Source: Didymella arachidicola (Eukaryota; Ascomycota; Dothideomycetes; Pleosporales; Didymellaceae). From it: a DNA stretch of 64,000 nt. Position 1 is the stretch's first letter. Every line of letters starts with the position of its first letter. A model generated the notes under the pieces. That model saw only the letters and a program-made list of their open reading frames with translations. It made no database searches and had not been told where the DNA came from. The stretch covers positions 2,666,001-2,730,000 of the forward strand of contig CM049987.1 of NCBI GenBank assembly GCA_016630955.3, written 5' to 3'. The translations under genes and the position numbers were made by a program. Shown piece after piece: positions 22,495 through 34,425 of this stretch.

Positions 22495-23963
22495 TCAGGT
22501 CTGGGTTAGCTTTCTCGGCGTTCTTGGTGGAGTTGTAGGCATCTTGTTCACGCTCATTACGGGCGCATCAGCAAGTTTTCTCGGTGCTCCGTGCACCCTA
22601 GGCTCATTGTTCTCATACTCGTACCACACGCCTCTGATCCTTCTATTGAGTTTGCGTGGCGCGGGATTGATCTTCGAGAGGTCCGAAGTTGTCGTACTAG
22701 GGGATGGTGGAGCAGGAGCTAGAGTGACACTGGGCTGGTGAAAAGACGAGGCAAGATCCGAAATGCTACGCATCATGGCTTTGCATGTTTGTGCTAGCTG
22801 CTCTTGACTTCCGCTCAGACTCTGGATCTGCGCGGTCGTAGTTTGCAAGACGTCTTTGACTTGTTCGTGAGACTTGAAGGATGTGTTTGAAAGCGCGATG
22901 TAGTGCGACGCATTCTGATCGACGAGGGACTGAAGCTTGGCCTGCGACTCGGCGAGCTGCTTGATCTGAGTGCTATTACTCTCGTTGATCTCCTGCATGC
23001 GCTGGAGACCTGCAGATTGCGCTACAGAAAGCGCATGAATGTGCTCTGCACTGCTCTCCACTACTGAGCTCAGCCTCTCCAGCTTCTCTGCCAAGTCGTC
23101 CACTGAGGTGCGGGCTGGCTTCTCCACAGCCGGCTGTGCCTGTGGCAGGGGCGCACGTGCGATGAGATGTCCAGTCGCGCCTTGAAGGGGGATGACTGGA
23201 GTTGCGCAGTTCGAGCGGTCCTGAGAGGTGAAGAACCACTTGTTGCGCAGCGAGATAAACCTGGGGTTATCTTGTATCGCCTGCATATCATCTGTCGTAA
23301 GGACGAAGAGCTGAGCGCCGGGGCGTGAGGACTGAGAGTACTCCTGCTGTACGAGCTCCCACCACTGTGTGCAGATGTCCGAGGTCGCAAAGGTGATGAG
23401 GTACGGAGGCGAGTTCGCATAGTCGCTCTGCCATGCCAAAATTAGCAGTGTCTTGATTAGGAAGGCAACGAACATACCTTCAGCGCATACGCGTAAAACA
23501 AACTCTCTTCGCCGTTCTCGCCTCCGCTCGACCCACCATCCTGGCTGCCTCTGCTATGTGTCTGTCTGTACGGTGACTTGGGCGGATACAGCTCGCCGTT
23601 GATGATCAAGCCTTGCGCCAGAGACATGCTTGGCTTCTTGCGCGACCCTGCTGCCCTCTCTCCCCTCTCCCCCCCCTCTGGTGACTTCCTCTCTGGTGAA
23701 GTGCTCCTCCTGGCATTCGTCTTGCTTTCGAAGAGCGGCATAGAGGCGTCCATGAGTGCTGTGAAATCGGTCATGCTTTTAGGCCTGTTCGACATGATCG
23801 ACTCTGATCGTGTGCGACTCAAATTGGCGTGGGTGTTGGCACTGTTGGCGCTGTGAGCAGTGACGAATTGGCTCAAGGCTGATCCTAAGGTTGAGGACTT
23901 CGGTGATATAGTTGTAGTCGAAGCGAATGACACGCGACGTGAATAAGGGTCTGTCTGAGACAT
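22495..23963 (-). CDS. conserved fungal protein with coiled coil, function unknown
   Basis: Exons 23963-23478 and 23427-22495, 50-nt intron (GTATGT...GGCAG), 472 aa. The N-terminal third is Ser/Thr-rich and disordered, with phosphorylation-type motifs (RRVSFAS, RRSTSPERKSP). The middle (about 163-260) is a compact segment beginning SDYANSPPYLITFATSDICTQWW, with FVLTTDDMQAIQDNPRF and KWFFTSQDR, which resembles a small folded domain. Residues about 280-400 form a heptad-rich coiled coil (DDLAEKLERLSSVVE...IKQLAESQAKLQSLVDQ). The C-terminus is basic and Pro-rich (RRIRGVWYEYENNEPRV). I do not recognise a named family. Cytoplasmic or nuclear; no signal or membrane segment. Confidence 0.78.
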
Positions 23964-24980
23964 AATTTGTATAGTCGCCGTTGGGCTAAAAACAGCAGTC
24001 GCAGGGTGCGGACGGCCAACTGGTTGCGATCCTTGTCAATGACCTCACGCTGGTGGAGATGAGCCGAGATGTGCGCTGTTCATGCTCAAAACTAGCAGTC
24101 TCAAAACAGGGCTGGTTTGAATCAGTATGAAGGATCCAACGGTGGCAAGACAGTGCGGTGGCAGCATCTATACGTGTCGCCATATAAGGGTAGCATGTTG
24201 TGGAGGTCGAAATGTGTTGGCGCTAGGAGACGGGACGGTCATAACAATTCGATGACAGTGCATGACCTGAGTACGCGTGCTGCAGCTAGAAGCGCGCCAC
24301 AGGAGCCCGCGGTTAAGTTGTACAGCAACAAAATGCACAAGCAAAGCAACTGCCAGACCTTGACAACAAGCTTGGGAGACTGTAACATGCCTGCAAACTG
24401 AGCGTTATCGGAGTCGGTATCAGCTGCCAACTTGAGGAATGATGAATGGAGGATGACGTCGCATGGTGGAGATTCTGTCGCGTTGAAGCAGATCACGCTA
24501 AAATTGGACCCTGTTCCCGTCCCCACCTCATCTTAACGATTCGTGTTCGTCTCCATCGGCAACGCTCTGGACTTCCTTCCCAGATCTATCTACAATTTCA
24601 TGCCGTACATGCATCATGTATTCAGCTCCTCTATATGACATGAAGAAACGGCCTTGTTGGACAGGAAAGACCGGATGGGTTGAGAATGGAGGTATTGATT
24701 GAACGATGCAGCAAGAAGAAATCATGAGAGACGGCAGAGTCGAGATATCCCCAGCGAGAAAACCCCATCAACCAGCAAAACGGGGAAGCTGTTAACCCGA
24801 GCCTCCAGCCTGCACCGAATTCACGCGTGACGATGGGTGCCGACGAAGCGGCAACATGTCGGTATCAACTACGCTTTGCGCGGCCTTGTTGTAAGCGTCA
24901 ACAATTATTATGCCCTGAGACATGCCGAAGAAAGCTAGTAACAAGCGTTGTGAGAGAGAGGCATGTAGAGCGTGGTATAT
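23964..24980. other. intergenic region, nothing supported
   Basis: About 1 kb containing the promoter of the coiled-coil gene on its left and the 3' flank of the 2EXR-type gene on its right. Only short unconvincing frames are seen. Confidence 0.5.
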
Positions 24981-26429
24981 CTATGCAATCGTTATAGGAG
25001 CGACGCCAACCTTGATGTCAAAGTGCTCCATAGCATCAAAACCACGCTCTGAAAGCCAACCTTGAGGCACTGGAGCGTCGACCTTCGTCATCCAAGCTTC
25101 TGCCTCTTCCTTCCTGAAGAGGAGATGGATATAGGGCCGGGGGCCAGGAGCAACGGGGCGGACGATTCCGGTAGGGCGAGCTGTGGGGTCCGAAGTTTGC
25201 GCAAAAGAACCTGCTGGTTGACGATGGATTTGCACAGAGGCAAGTGAGCGAGTACGGAGGATGGAACGCCAAAGAACGTTCATAGGTGAGCAGCGACGAT
25301 CTGGCTGGACGCGACGTCCGAACAGACGATACCTGCGGATTGTTAGTGCTTCTTCCTAGGTCATTAAAAATACGATTGTGGTCTTACATGTCCTTAGCTT
25401 CACCATCAGCTGTGGCATCGTAAAGGGCTTGCATGTAACGTCCAAAGCCAGCTTCAATCTTAAAAGAATTTGCCCAGAGGTCCAGAAGAGGGAAGACGTC
25501 AACGCCATCCTTGACCGCCTCCACGTCCTTGATCTTGTCACCGACCGCGATGGTAAGGTTACCTGTGAACGGCATATCTAGCTTCCGGTCGTTGGCGGTT
25601 GACAGGGCCTTAAGGTGATCTGCGGCTTCAGGGTAGAAGACTCCAAGGTAATCAACGACATCAACAAAGTCCATACCGATTTCCTGCCTGTGCATGAAGA
25701 TTGGCCGGAATTCCTGGCGGAGAAGGCGACATACTTGCGTTAATCCGAAGAACGGGCGGTTTGTCTCGCGTGCGAGCGTGCCGGACTTTTGCTTGCGCGC
25801 ATGAGCACGTCGAGCATCCCCTGAAAGTGCAGCATCCTGCTCTTGTTCAACTATGTCGGATGGCAGAGTGCGGTGTCGGTCGAGCTTAGTACGAGAACGT
25901 AGTGATGCCAATCGGGGACGATGGACAAGGAGAGCTTGTTGTGAGTTGGAGCCGGTGAACGTGAACGAGTAGATCAGATTACGAATCTCTGTCCCCTGTC
26001 AGTATGTTCGCTGAGCCTAGTCGCGTAATAAGCAGACGTACCACCTGGGAGATCCATCAAGCCGGTGGTCTTCTTCCCGTCAATGCCTTTTTCGTCCGTA
26101 GCTACAACCTTGACCTTGGTCTTCGCAACCTTACTTGCCAGCTTCCTGATACCCACTGTTAAGCTTCGCTTGATACCGGGAGGAGGAGCACGAATGCCGG
26201 CTGGCCGCTTAGCACTACCTGATGCGAGAATGTCGAGACGAGGGCCTCCGGGAGATGGGGGAATGACAGTACGCGGAAGAGGTGCTCCAGGTGTCAGCGG
26301 AGGCGCCATCAACTGCTGCTGGCGATCGTCTGAGGGCGGAGGTGTAGATGCTCGCTTGAATCTGTTTGCGTCAACATCATAACTCTTCTAAGCTCAAGGA
26401 GCACATAGAAGGGTTACTGACTCCATCAT
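24981..26429 (-). CDS. 2EXR/F-box-like motif protein (first copy)
   Basis: Four exons, 26429-26418, 26354-26042, 25988-25388 and 25332-24981, encode 425 aa; every junction is frame-consistent. The first exon is only four codons (MMES) and joins RASTPPPSDDRQQQ. Its intron must end at TTCAAG, seven bases past an earlier CAG, so this 5' junction is the least certain. A basic, Pro-rich N-terminus leads to GLMDLPGEIRNLIYSFTF (about 104-121), the LPxEIRNxIY motif found at the head of many dothideomycete 2EXR/F-box-like proteins, followed by QVCRLLRQEFRPIF. An intron splits the Glu codon of the LPGE motif. No enzymatic domain. The role is unknown; by analogy with F-box-like modules it may mediate protein interaction. 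Confidence 0.78.
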
Positions 26430-29334
26430 CGCTGTTGTTTGATGTCAATGCTGTGCGGCTATGGTCGTGAGTCGGAGCTAGAGTTGGCGGAACCAAAACG
26501 TTGATAGAGTGTTGAAGACGCCACGAAGAGGTGGGGGCACCTTGTCTTTATATGCTTGCCAGTCAACCCTCACAGAGAGGGTGAAGGCAGCTTCTCAGCT
26601 CCATTCCCAGCGCAAATTGGACCCTTGCGGGCCAGGAAGCTCGCCGTCACCTAGGGTTACCTGGGTACTTGGTGAGCAGCTCGTGGCAGTGGGTCCAAGG
26701 TCTGGCGCAGACCAGTAAGGAAGAGATAATCATTTTGAAGCTGTCGCAGAATGATGCTTGGCACGAGACACAGTTTCAAAACTGAGAGGTGAGAGACGTT
26801 GAAACATTGAGAGGTAAGAGACACTGAAGGAAGTGGTGTCGTGGTGAGTCATCAATACCGCTGGTGGAGTTTCTGCGAAAAGCGCTACCGCATTGAGACG
26901 CTACGGATGGCAAGCAAGTCATGTGTCAGTCCGCCTTCAAATAAAGACAGATACAACGAGTTGATATCAAAATGATGCCAGCTAGAGAGCGTTCTTGGTT
27001 GATGCTGTAAATGCGTAGATGGAGGCTCGATGCCTTCAGCTCCAGCTTGGAGCGTTTGCTGTGAGCTATCGCCTTTATTGAAGGCACATGAACATAACTT
27101 TGGCTGAATGCCGGAAACTACGTATCTGCAAGACGAGCGCGCGTCAGAAGGCAGAATCGTAGTCAGTGAGAACGAAGATGCCTTCTTCGCGACCAAGCCG
27201 ATCATCTCAGTATTGGCTGCCGATCTACGCTACAGCAGGTATAATAAAGAGCGACCCATTCAAGCTTATGGACTGCCGCGCATGTAGCCTGCCCAGGTGT
27301 GAAACTGTGGACGGAGGCACCTACTGGAGGCTCATCTCCAGACCCGTTGCAACCTGAGTGATCTCGTCCTGTCAAGAGTGTATCCTATCAGAGCAAAGCT
27401 TCGATTCTTCTGCGCCTCGGCGAGCACTAGATTGCGCTGAGCAAACATCGCTGCCTGTCGATCACAATTTCAAGCACTGGTGCAATGTAGAAGATATGTG
27501 GCATACTTTTTTAGTCGGCAAATCCGTCTTTTAGCTTAACCCCGGGCAGAAATCACCACAATTCGTAGGTCTCTCGCGTTTCTATCTTTTCTCGGTCTCA
27601 CAACATGTTCAAACTCAGGAACCTTATTCATTACCACGAGCCGGACGTGAATGGGGTTGAAGTCGATTTTCATGTCCTTCGTATGATATTTCCCAGATTG
27701 AAGGACGTAGCTGCCTATTTGATATGACAATAAAGAATTGGAGCGACTCCCCGTCTGGTAGGGCCGAAGTTGGTGGTATAATGATGTCAGAGCTCCTTGG
27801 GAGCTGTCTTCGATAGCGTCTGTTGAACATCGTGGAGGGTTTACAGACCAAAGTTTTCATATTGTGAATACTCCCTCGCTACCATTTAATCTCTCTAGAC
27901 CCTCTTGAAATACCGAAAGCTCGCGCTCAAGAAGCCAGTACAACATCGTCACAGAATGTTTGCCTATACATATTTACTAACTTGCAGAGCAGGTAGATTG
28001 ACCTATTTTGCTCTGCGAGAAATATTCAACCACTACCAGTTACGACCGAAAATTTTTTCATTTGGGCAAGTGATGTTGAGTGAGGCGGCCCTGCAGCTTT
28101 GGTTATTCTCATGAGCAACACCAAGACCTCATATTTTAGCACCCAAACATTTTAGGCGGCACACAGCCATGAGAGTATGGTATGCGGGGTTACATTTCAG
28201 AAAAGACTGGCTTTGACCCCAGATTTTCTTTATCATTTAGATCTCAGAAATACGTCATAGACATCATAAAGCCGGCGTACTATTGACATCTGAAGCGTCT
28301 GTCTCATGAATAGCGCCTTGCGAGTTGACGAGGTAGCTTTCGTATTCGGAACATTATTCTTGAATTTGCAAGCATAATTATGGATGTCAGAGCTGCTTGT
28401 CTCTCTTTTGGCTGCGCCTAACTGTATTGAAGTCCCTGCTGTCTTGCTTTGGGTCTATGACCCGTGCCAGGTCTGTTGCATCATCCCTTATCGCTCGCTG
28501 CTGGTTCCCGACAATTTTGAATCAAACATGGAACCTAATACTCACGAATGATTGATAATATTGAGCAGGTGTGCAACAAGGGTGTCTCACAGCAGAGCAA
28601 TGACTACTGTTTGGAGTACCGAAAGGAAATGCTTGTTTGTGGTCATGCAGAGCTGAACTTGAGATCGAGGAGCAAACCTGAAGATAGCTATGATGAGGCA
28701 ACTGTCAACTCGATATGAGATTCACCGCTACACTTTGATCTCTCCAGCATTCTTTTGACGTTGAAGAAATTGTAGGTCACGATACGCGCCCAAACTGCCA
28801 GACCCATTACCAGCGACCGTAGTCATCGGACACAGTCGAATTCTGCGGTCAGACAACATGTTATTGTGGCCAGGGTCAGGGTATATTCCTGTAATCAAAG
28901 AGTCATGAGAGATTAGTTGTACCTTTAGTAAAATATTCTGCCCTTGTTGTGACGTATGGTCAATGGTCCAATGGAGGGGTAAGAGCAAAGCCATTGGTAC
29001 TGATCCATAGATGTTTGAAAACCACAAAAGCCCACAGTAATGGAAGATGAACAATTTCTCTTTACTAATGACTTTCAAATAGCTCTCATATTTGCTTCAG
29101 GTCATGCCGAGTGCGCCTCAACCAGGTAGTGGATCCCGAATACGGCGTCGTGGTGAGATACGAGCACGAAGAGCACGCCGAGACTGATTTAGAGCTTGGC
29201 GATAGAGCGGCATCCGAGACATGCTAGAGAGATTATTCTGGATCTTGACCGCCATCGTGAGATATTTTTGTGCCACTCAGGCTCTCAACTCTCGCAAAAC
29301 CGCAAATCGTAGCAGAACGCCGACAGACCTAACG
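26430..29334. other. longest gene-free interval (2.9 kb)
   Basis: No supported gene, RNA or mobile element. The central part (about 27400-29100) is visibly AT-richer than the flanking genes. Short frames exist on both strands but lack starts, domains or consistent splice sites. I saw no terminal inverted repeats or transposase motifs. It may contain relics worn beyond recognition. Confidence 0.45.
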
Positions 29335-30246
29335 ATGTCGGCACTAAAGACCACCTTATCCTTTCTGGATCTTCCACCAGGTAAGGATCACAAGACTAGA
29401 TAATACCTACTGGCCTGCGTACTGACTGATGTCCCAGAGCTTCGCAACAGAATTTATACCTTCGCAGCGTACCATACAACGGACGAGCAGTGCTGTGTCG
29501 CCCCATGCATAGCACTCGTATCTACCTGCAAGCAGATCTACAATGAGTATCGACCGATTTGTCTCAAGGCTGAGATCACGATCAACTGGAGGGATGTCCC
29601 CCGATACTTCCAGAGATACTATACCGAAGACGGATCCCTTGCCCACATCGACCTCGCACCCGCACGTATGACTATCATCACAAACGTCTGCCTGGTTGGG
29701 GGGAAACGTGTCAATATAGACCTATTACCGATATTGAAGTTACGTCTCGCGAACGAGAAGTTTGAATGTGAGTTCGTAACGTCTGGGCACGAAGAGAGCA
29801 ATGGATGCGACTGCGGAAACGGCGCGGCGGCCGTCACCCGAGACCACATGAAAACCTTGCTGGAGGCCGACGCAGCGACACTACAGAAGCTGTTGAGACA
29901 TGAGGATGAAGATTGGATAAGAGACATCAAGGAGGGGCGAATCAAAAAGCTCGTTGTCACTCACATTGGTACAAATTGCTGCCCGATGATCAGGTTTCAC
30001 GTTGGACACGGAGAAAAAGGAAGCTTCTCACCTGAGTTCGAAAATATCGCCAGGGACGCAGAGCTAGCGCAAGTGGCAGCTGATGGTGGACTGCGATCTG
30101 TTGACACAAGCCACTGGGTCCATGCTTTCTCAAGAGCCTTCGACAACTACTTGAACCGCGTCAAGCTCCAGGCTGCTTTCACAGACAACCAATACAGTTT
30201 TCTCTCCATATTTATATGGAGCGCGAAAGAGGCCATTCGATGGTAG
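29335..30246 (+). CDS. 2EXR/F-box-like motif protein (second copy)
   Basis: Exons 29335-29380 and 29438-30246, 57-nt intron (GTAAGG...CCCAG), 284 aa. The protein opens MSALKTTLSFLDLPPELRNR followed by IYTFAAY, then ALVSTCKQIYNEYRPICLK, the usual second motif of this family (L..TC+QIY.E..P). The remainder has Cys pairs (GCDCGNGA, TNCCP) and ends SIFIWSAKEAIRW. As in the copy at 24981-26429, the intron divides the Glu codon immediately after LPx, in phase 1. Function unknown; these proteins are highly expanded and variable in dothideomycetes. The surrounding DNA is gene-poor on both sides. Confidence 0.82.
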
Positions 30247-30739
30247 AAGATGAAGGCAAACGACACCACTGGCGATGCTGGAGAAGATACAGACAGTGGG
30301 TATGTCTATAGAATCAGCGTTCTAGACTCCGTCCAGCAACATAAATTAGTCTGTGGAGACTTTTATAGCTTTGGACGTGTCTCCTCGGTGACTGCTTCTA
30401 AAGGCCTCATGTTCTCAATGGACTGTCAAACAATACTGCATCCTCGTCACTACTTTCCATGTCTCTATTTACACCAGTGGCAAAGATTATCTAGTGTTCC
30501 CAACGTACCAAAGCATTGAGCACAAAGTCGTGTTTTACACCACAACCAGTATTTAATATCGTCCAGCTTTGCCTCCGGAACCATTCCCTTGTCCTATGCG
30601 AACTACACAAGAAGAAGTGCTTACGCGGCTGACCTAACGTACATGGCAGCTAGATTGATTTGTACAGCTCTCTAAGACAGTCCAATGTTACAATTGTGTA
30701 CTATATGGAAGAAAGAGCCATGGCATAACGTACATATGA
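30247..30739. other. intergenic, convergent 3' flanks
   Basis: 493 bp between the 2EXR-type gene and the end of the metallopeptidase-like reading frame. It holds only a chance frame of about 90 codons starting three bases after the upstream stop. Confidence 0.4.
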
Positions 30740-31247
30740 CTATCGGCCCATTAGATTGCGGGGATTACGAATCGGTCTCCTTGGGAGCGCTCCGGCGAAA
30801 CCAGCACAGTGCTCGTCTCGTAGAGCCGCTTGCTTTCCATCGCAGGTGCAGTCACACTGTGGATCTACAGCGTTCTCTAAAAATGGTGTGCGAAACTTGT
30901 AGCTACAGAGTGTCAGCGTTGTTCGACAACTGGGGGCTATACGTTACTTACGAAAGCTCGCAACCACCCACCGACTGGAACGGGGCGTCCCATCCTTCTT
31001 CGTCTCCGCCGATGTACGCACATGTGATTTTAGGAATACCGTACTCGTCTTTATCGTTCTCGTCAATTACGCAGTTGCTGGGAACTTCATCGGAAGTAAG
31101 CACTTCGTCTTCGTTTCTTGGGAAATCATCAAGCAGTATGCCTATATCTGGGTCTTTGGTCGCTGGCTCCGTTCCAGAAACACTAGTATCTTGTCTGCTC
31201 TGCACTTGTGCCTTCTTGAGTTCGTCGTGTGGGTTCCGGTGCCAGTT
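30740..31247 (-). pseudogene. in-frame continuation of the metallopeptidase-like gene beyond a TGA
   Basis: Directly after the TGA at 31250-31248 the same frame stays open, without any ATG to restart it. It reads RNPHDELKKAQVQ, then an acidic stretch (DIGILLDDFPRNEDEVL), then NCVIDENDKDEYGIPKITCA and CELS. A good intron (30951-30903, GTAAGT...CTGTAG) joins in frame to CDCTCDGKQAALRDEHCAGF and ends at TAG 30742-30740. Codon arithmetic over all seven exons closes exactly at 453 codons including the TGA. This is therefore a former or read-through C-terminal extension of about 150 residues, not a separate gene. A nonsense mutation is the simplest reading; stop-codon readthrough or sequencing error are alternatives. 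Confidence 0.65.
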
Positions 31248-32421
31248 TCACTTTTTATCGAACCAATGGTACATGAAGAACCACGCGTAGCCATCAGCTA
31301 TGAGGCGTGTCAGATTTGACGAATCCAAAATCGAGGCTCTAAAGGCCAACTCACCGTTAGAAACGACCTTGCGGTTGACTTGGCCGCCTGCTATTGTTAT
31401 CCATTTGCGGGCAAAGTCGCGGCATCTGTATTCTCCATAGATCTTCTCAGTTTCACCGTGGTCTATCAGCTGACCTTTGACATCTTCGACTAGTAGTGAT
31501 GAGTATGATGTTTCTGATATGAAAACTCCATTCCTTACTGTGACCTGGCTTGTATTTCACGATATCGTTATGCATGTACTCGTGAACAATGACACGCTCG
31601 TACGTATCAAGGAAAGCTATGTCTCCGTATGGCTTGGGGCCATCATTCGTTCGCTCATCGAGGTATTTGAGCTTGCCGTCTTCGAAAAAGCTAGGGCAAA
31701 AGCCAATGGTCCAAGCCTCAACTATGACGAGATCAGTGAATATGTCGACACAATGAGATTTGCTTGACCTACATATGGAAAATTCAGGCTTCATCGTCCA
31801 AGCTCTACTATAGCAGGATCAGCATGTCACAATCTTTTCATGATAGTTGCTTGTACACACGCGCCATTATCGCAATGCTCTGGCCCAGTAATGTGATCCT
31901 GAGGTTTGCAAGTATATTGAATCTTCCACTGGCGTGTCGTCTTCGTAAGATGTCCATTCTTCGGAAATCTTGCGACTTGACGGATGTTATCTTCAGCGTA
32001 AAATCAGCAGGCATACCTGAATTCGAATATTGAACTCACGCTGGATCTGCGCAGCGACCGCGAGGAATTGCGCACCGCTCTTATACCTGAGTGGATAGTC
32101 TCCAAAGTAACGGTTCCAGGCAGCTGAGTAAGGATATTTTCCATCGTTTACTACCAGAACAAGCATCCGTTGTGCGGCCCGTGTAGAAAATATAACCTTA
32201 TCGAGCTGGTCTGGCGTACAATCAACGAAGGCGTAGTCCCAATGCATACCCTTGAATTCGGCAGTGAGGTCTTCGAGCTTCCAAGACCACGCTCTTTCAG
32301 AGAGATGAATGTTGCGATTAGGCTGTGAGGTACTCAGATAAGCGTCGACTCTGCCAATGGGCGATGCGAAGGCGTAAGGGAGAGCAAAAGCAACAGTGAT
32401 GAAGTACAGACACCAAGACAT
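31248..32421 (-). CDS. secreted zinc metallopeptidase-like protein (HEYMH), M35-like
   Basis: Six exons up to the first stop: 32421-32040, 31975-31861, 31807-31773, 31721-31539, 31489-31355 and 31297-31248 (299 aa). All five introns are GT-AG and the frame is exact. A signal peptide is clear (MSWCLYFITVAFALPYAFAS). The zinc-binding HExxH motif is HEYMH at 31584-31570 (about residue 224) within DTYERVIVHEYMHNDIV. Preceding AWTIGFCPSFFEDGKL and trailing NADGYAWFFMYHWF match the usual frame of fungal M35-like (aspzincin-like) secreted proteins, known to me as a family, though the third zinc ligand is not certain. The 35-nt exon 3 is the least secure. Translation stops at an in-frame TGA right after YHWFDKK, while coding continues beyond (see 30740-31247). 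Confidence 0.75.
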
Positions 32422-33304
32422 TATGAGTCTCGAAGGAAGCAATGTAGTACAATCGAAGCAAGAAATCTTCTAAGGACGTCTGGAAAGGCCCTCTCTGAGT
32501 AGCAGTGAGGCTCAGATACATCGGCTTCTTTATACAAATTCTTACGAAGACGAATCGACCTACCGGACACTGCTCAAGCTTGGCACATAGGCCCAGAACG
32601 TTGCATACGGACTATTATTAGCAAAATAGAGGAGCAAGACCGAGACTTAAGGATGGCGTAGTTCCTTGTACCGCTTCTTGGGGCTCTTCGCTTAGACCAG
32701 GCGCCTGTGCAGAGCCATGAACCTGTCCTGGGGACTCAGTCCAGCTTAGCGACCGACAATACCCATGATAGATGCGAAGTCCGAACTCATGCTAATCATG
32801 ATCCTTCATGCTGTCGATTAACATCCATCTCTTGGCCACGCTCGTTTGCTGCACACACAGTGGGGCAAGGTGTGCCAGATCCATCCTGGCAAACCCATCA
32901 GGACAATATTCGACTCCGTTTGTCATTTTCTGACTAGCCTCATGATACGAAGAGACGTGGAAGCCTAAATCGCGTGTCTTGTGCACACTCGAGCTCATCA
33001 TGGAAGCAGGAGTCGTGAACAATGTTTGCCGGGCGGCATTGAATTTGGCTTAGAACAGCCGCCTGATCACTGCTGCGGTATGCTCTGGCGGGTGTGAGTT
33101 TCGAAACAAATCAATGGCGCTTAAACTTTCGGTGTCCGTAAAGCTCGTCGTCGAAGGCATGAGTGCGGCGTGGTTGTAGCAGCTAAGCCCGAAGCAGCAC
33201 AGGCTTTCGCAAGGTCGGCGCTACTTCCACGGTTAGGGCTTACTTAGGTGTGCTATAACTTCATCGCCATAGAGCTTACAGCCTCGCTATGACGGTCAGA
33301 GAAC
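32422..33304. promoter_or_regulatory. divergent intergenic region, metallopeptidase-like / Hsp70-like
   Basis: 883 bp between divergent starts. A TATAAA on the minus strand at 32529-32534 sits 108 bp upstream of the metallopeptidase-like ATG. The rest shows nothing I can name. Confidence 0.45.
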
Positions 33305-34360
33305 ATGCGTCTGTATCTTTTCTATCCTGTTCTTTCTCTGGGTGTCTTTCGCGGGCTTGCAGCCATATCAAGCACGCAGGAGAGCCCGTATGGTCTCACA
33401 TTCACGCCTAGCACTCTTGTTGCTTCCAGGTTTAACGCCTCCGGATCAATCGAGTTCACAAGATCGCCTCTTGGATCTGACTATCACGCATTCTACCAAA
33501 ATGCGGTGAAGCACTTCGATCAGCCGGAACATGACGAACTGAACGATGACAAGAACCACACCGAATCGATATTCCGAAACGCGATGATGTTGTTAACAGG
33601 ACAACTGCGGGAGCAGCTTGGGTGTTCACCTGAGTTTACAGCATTCTTCTTTCCCTCAGTCTTTCGTCCCACAATCAGGCACACTGCCATCGCCGGGCTG
33701 CTAGGTGGTCGTCCAACTCGGCCAGTGAAAGACGGGAGGGCTTCGCAGGCTGTCGGATTAGCCTATGGATTCTTGGAAGGGAAAAACCTTGGTCGCAATC
33801 TAGAACAGTGCAATGACGAAGGGCCTCTGAATCTGATCCTAGTGCTTGAGTATGAGAAAGATTATCTCCACGCCTGGCTGCTTGAAGTGGTCTTCGAATT
33901 TGGATTCTGCGTTGCAGAGCAAGATCGGTTCTGCAAAAGATGTGGCGAAATCTTTCGGGAGGTTAGTATTTTCCGCATTTCGTATCATGTGATAGGAATC
34001 AGTGACTGACGCTCCGCGCAGGTCGACGGCGAAGAAATATATCGTAATCGAGTTGACGACTTCCTTACGAGCTTCGTTGAGCATAGTTTGCAAGAGCACG
34101 ATCGTGAAAGCGTACGAGCAATCATTGTGTCTGGGGAATCTTCCACGTTAAGATCTAACGAGCTCGGTGATATGGCTAGAAATGCAGTAGGGTCCCAGTC
34201 TGCGAGGGTGCTGACTGACATTGACCCTTCTGAAGTGGCTGCCCATGGTGCAGCAGTCTGGGCACGCCGGGTACAGCGAGAGCCGCGCCGGTTTATAATC
34301 GACAGTACAAGTAACCTGGATTACGACATCCATCACGATGTCAATCACGATGAGCTGTGA
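33305..34360 (+). CDS. Hsp70-like (actin-ATPase fold) protein with N-terminal hydrophobic leader
   Basis: Exons 33305-33961 and 34022-34360, 60-nt intron (GTTAGT...GCGCAG), 331 aa. The start MRLYLFYPVLSLGVFRGLAA looks like a signal peptide. The body lacks the N-terminal phosphate-binding loop expected of a full Hsp70 ATPase domain but keeps the distal half: ASQAVGLAYGFLEGKNLG, LILVLEYEKDYLHAWLLEV, a VDGEEIYRNRVDDFL segment, AIIVSGESS (equivalent to the adenosine-binding GG-S region), and DPSEVAAHGAAVWARR near the end, which is typical of fungal Hsp70-like proteins. It is shorter than a normal Hsp70 (about 640 aa), with no substrate-binding domain, so chaperone activity is doubtful. Convergent with the GDPD gene (65 bp between stops). 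Confidence 0.72.
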
Positions 34361-34425
34361 AGTAGAGCATCCAGGCTCACATCATGAGCATTAGACGTAG
34401 CGGTCGTCCATTGGCTACTCAATCT

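Noticed and set aside
26885..27205. 106-codon minus-strand frame containing AEGIEPPST
   Set aside because: The EGIEPPS string is familiar from spurious conceptual translations; no ATG context, no homologous domain and no flanking gene structure.
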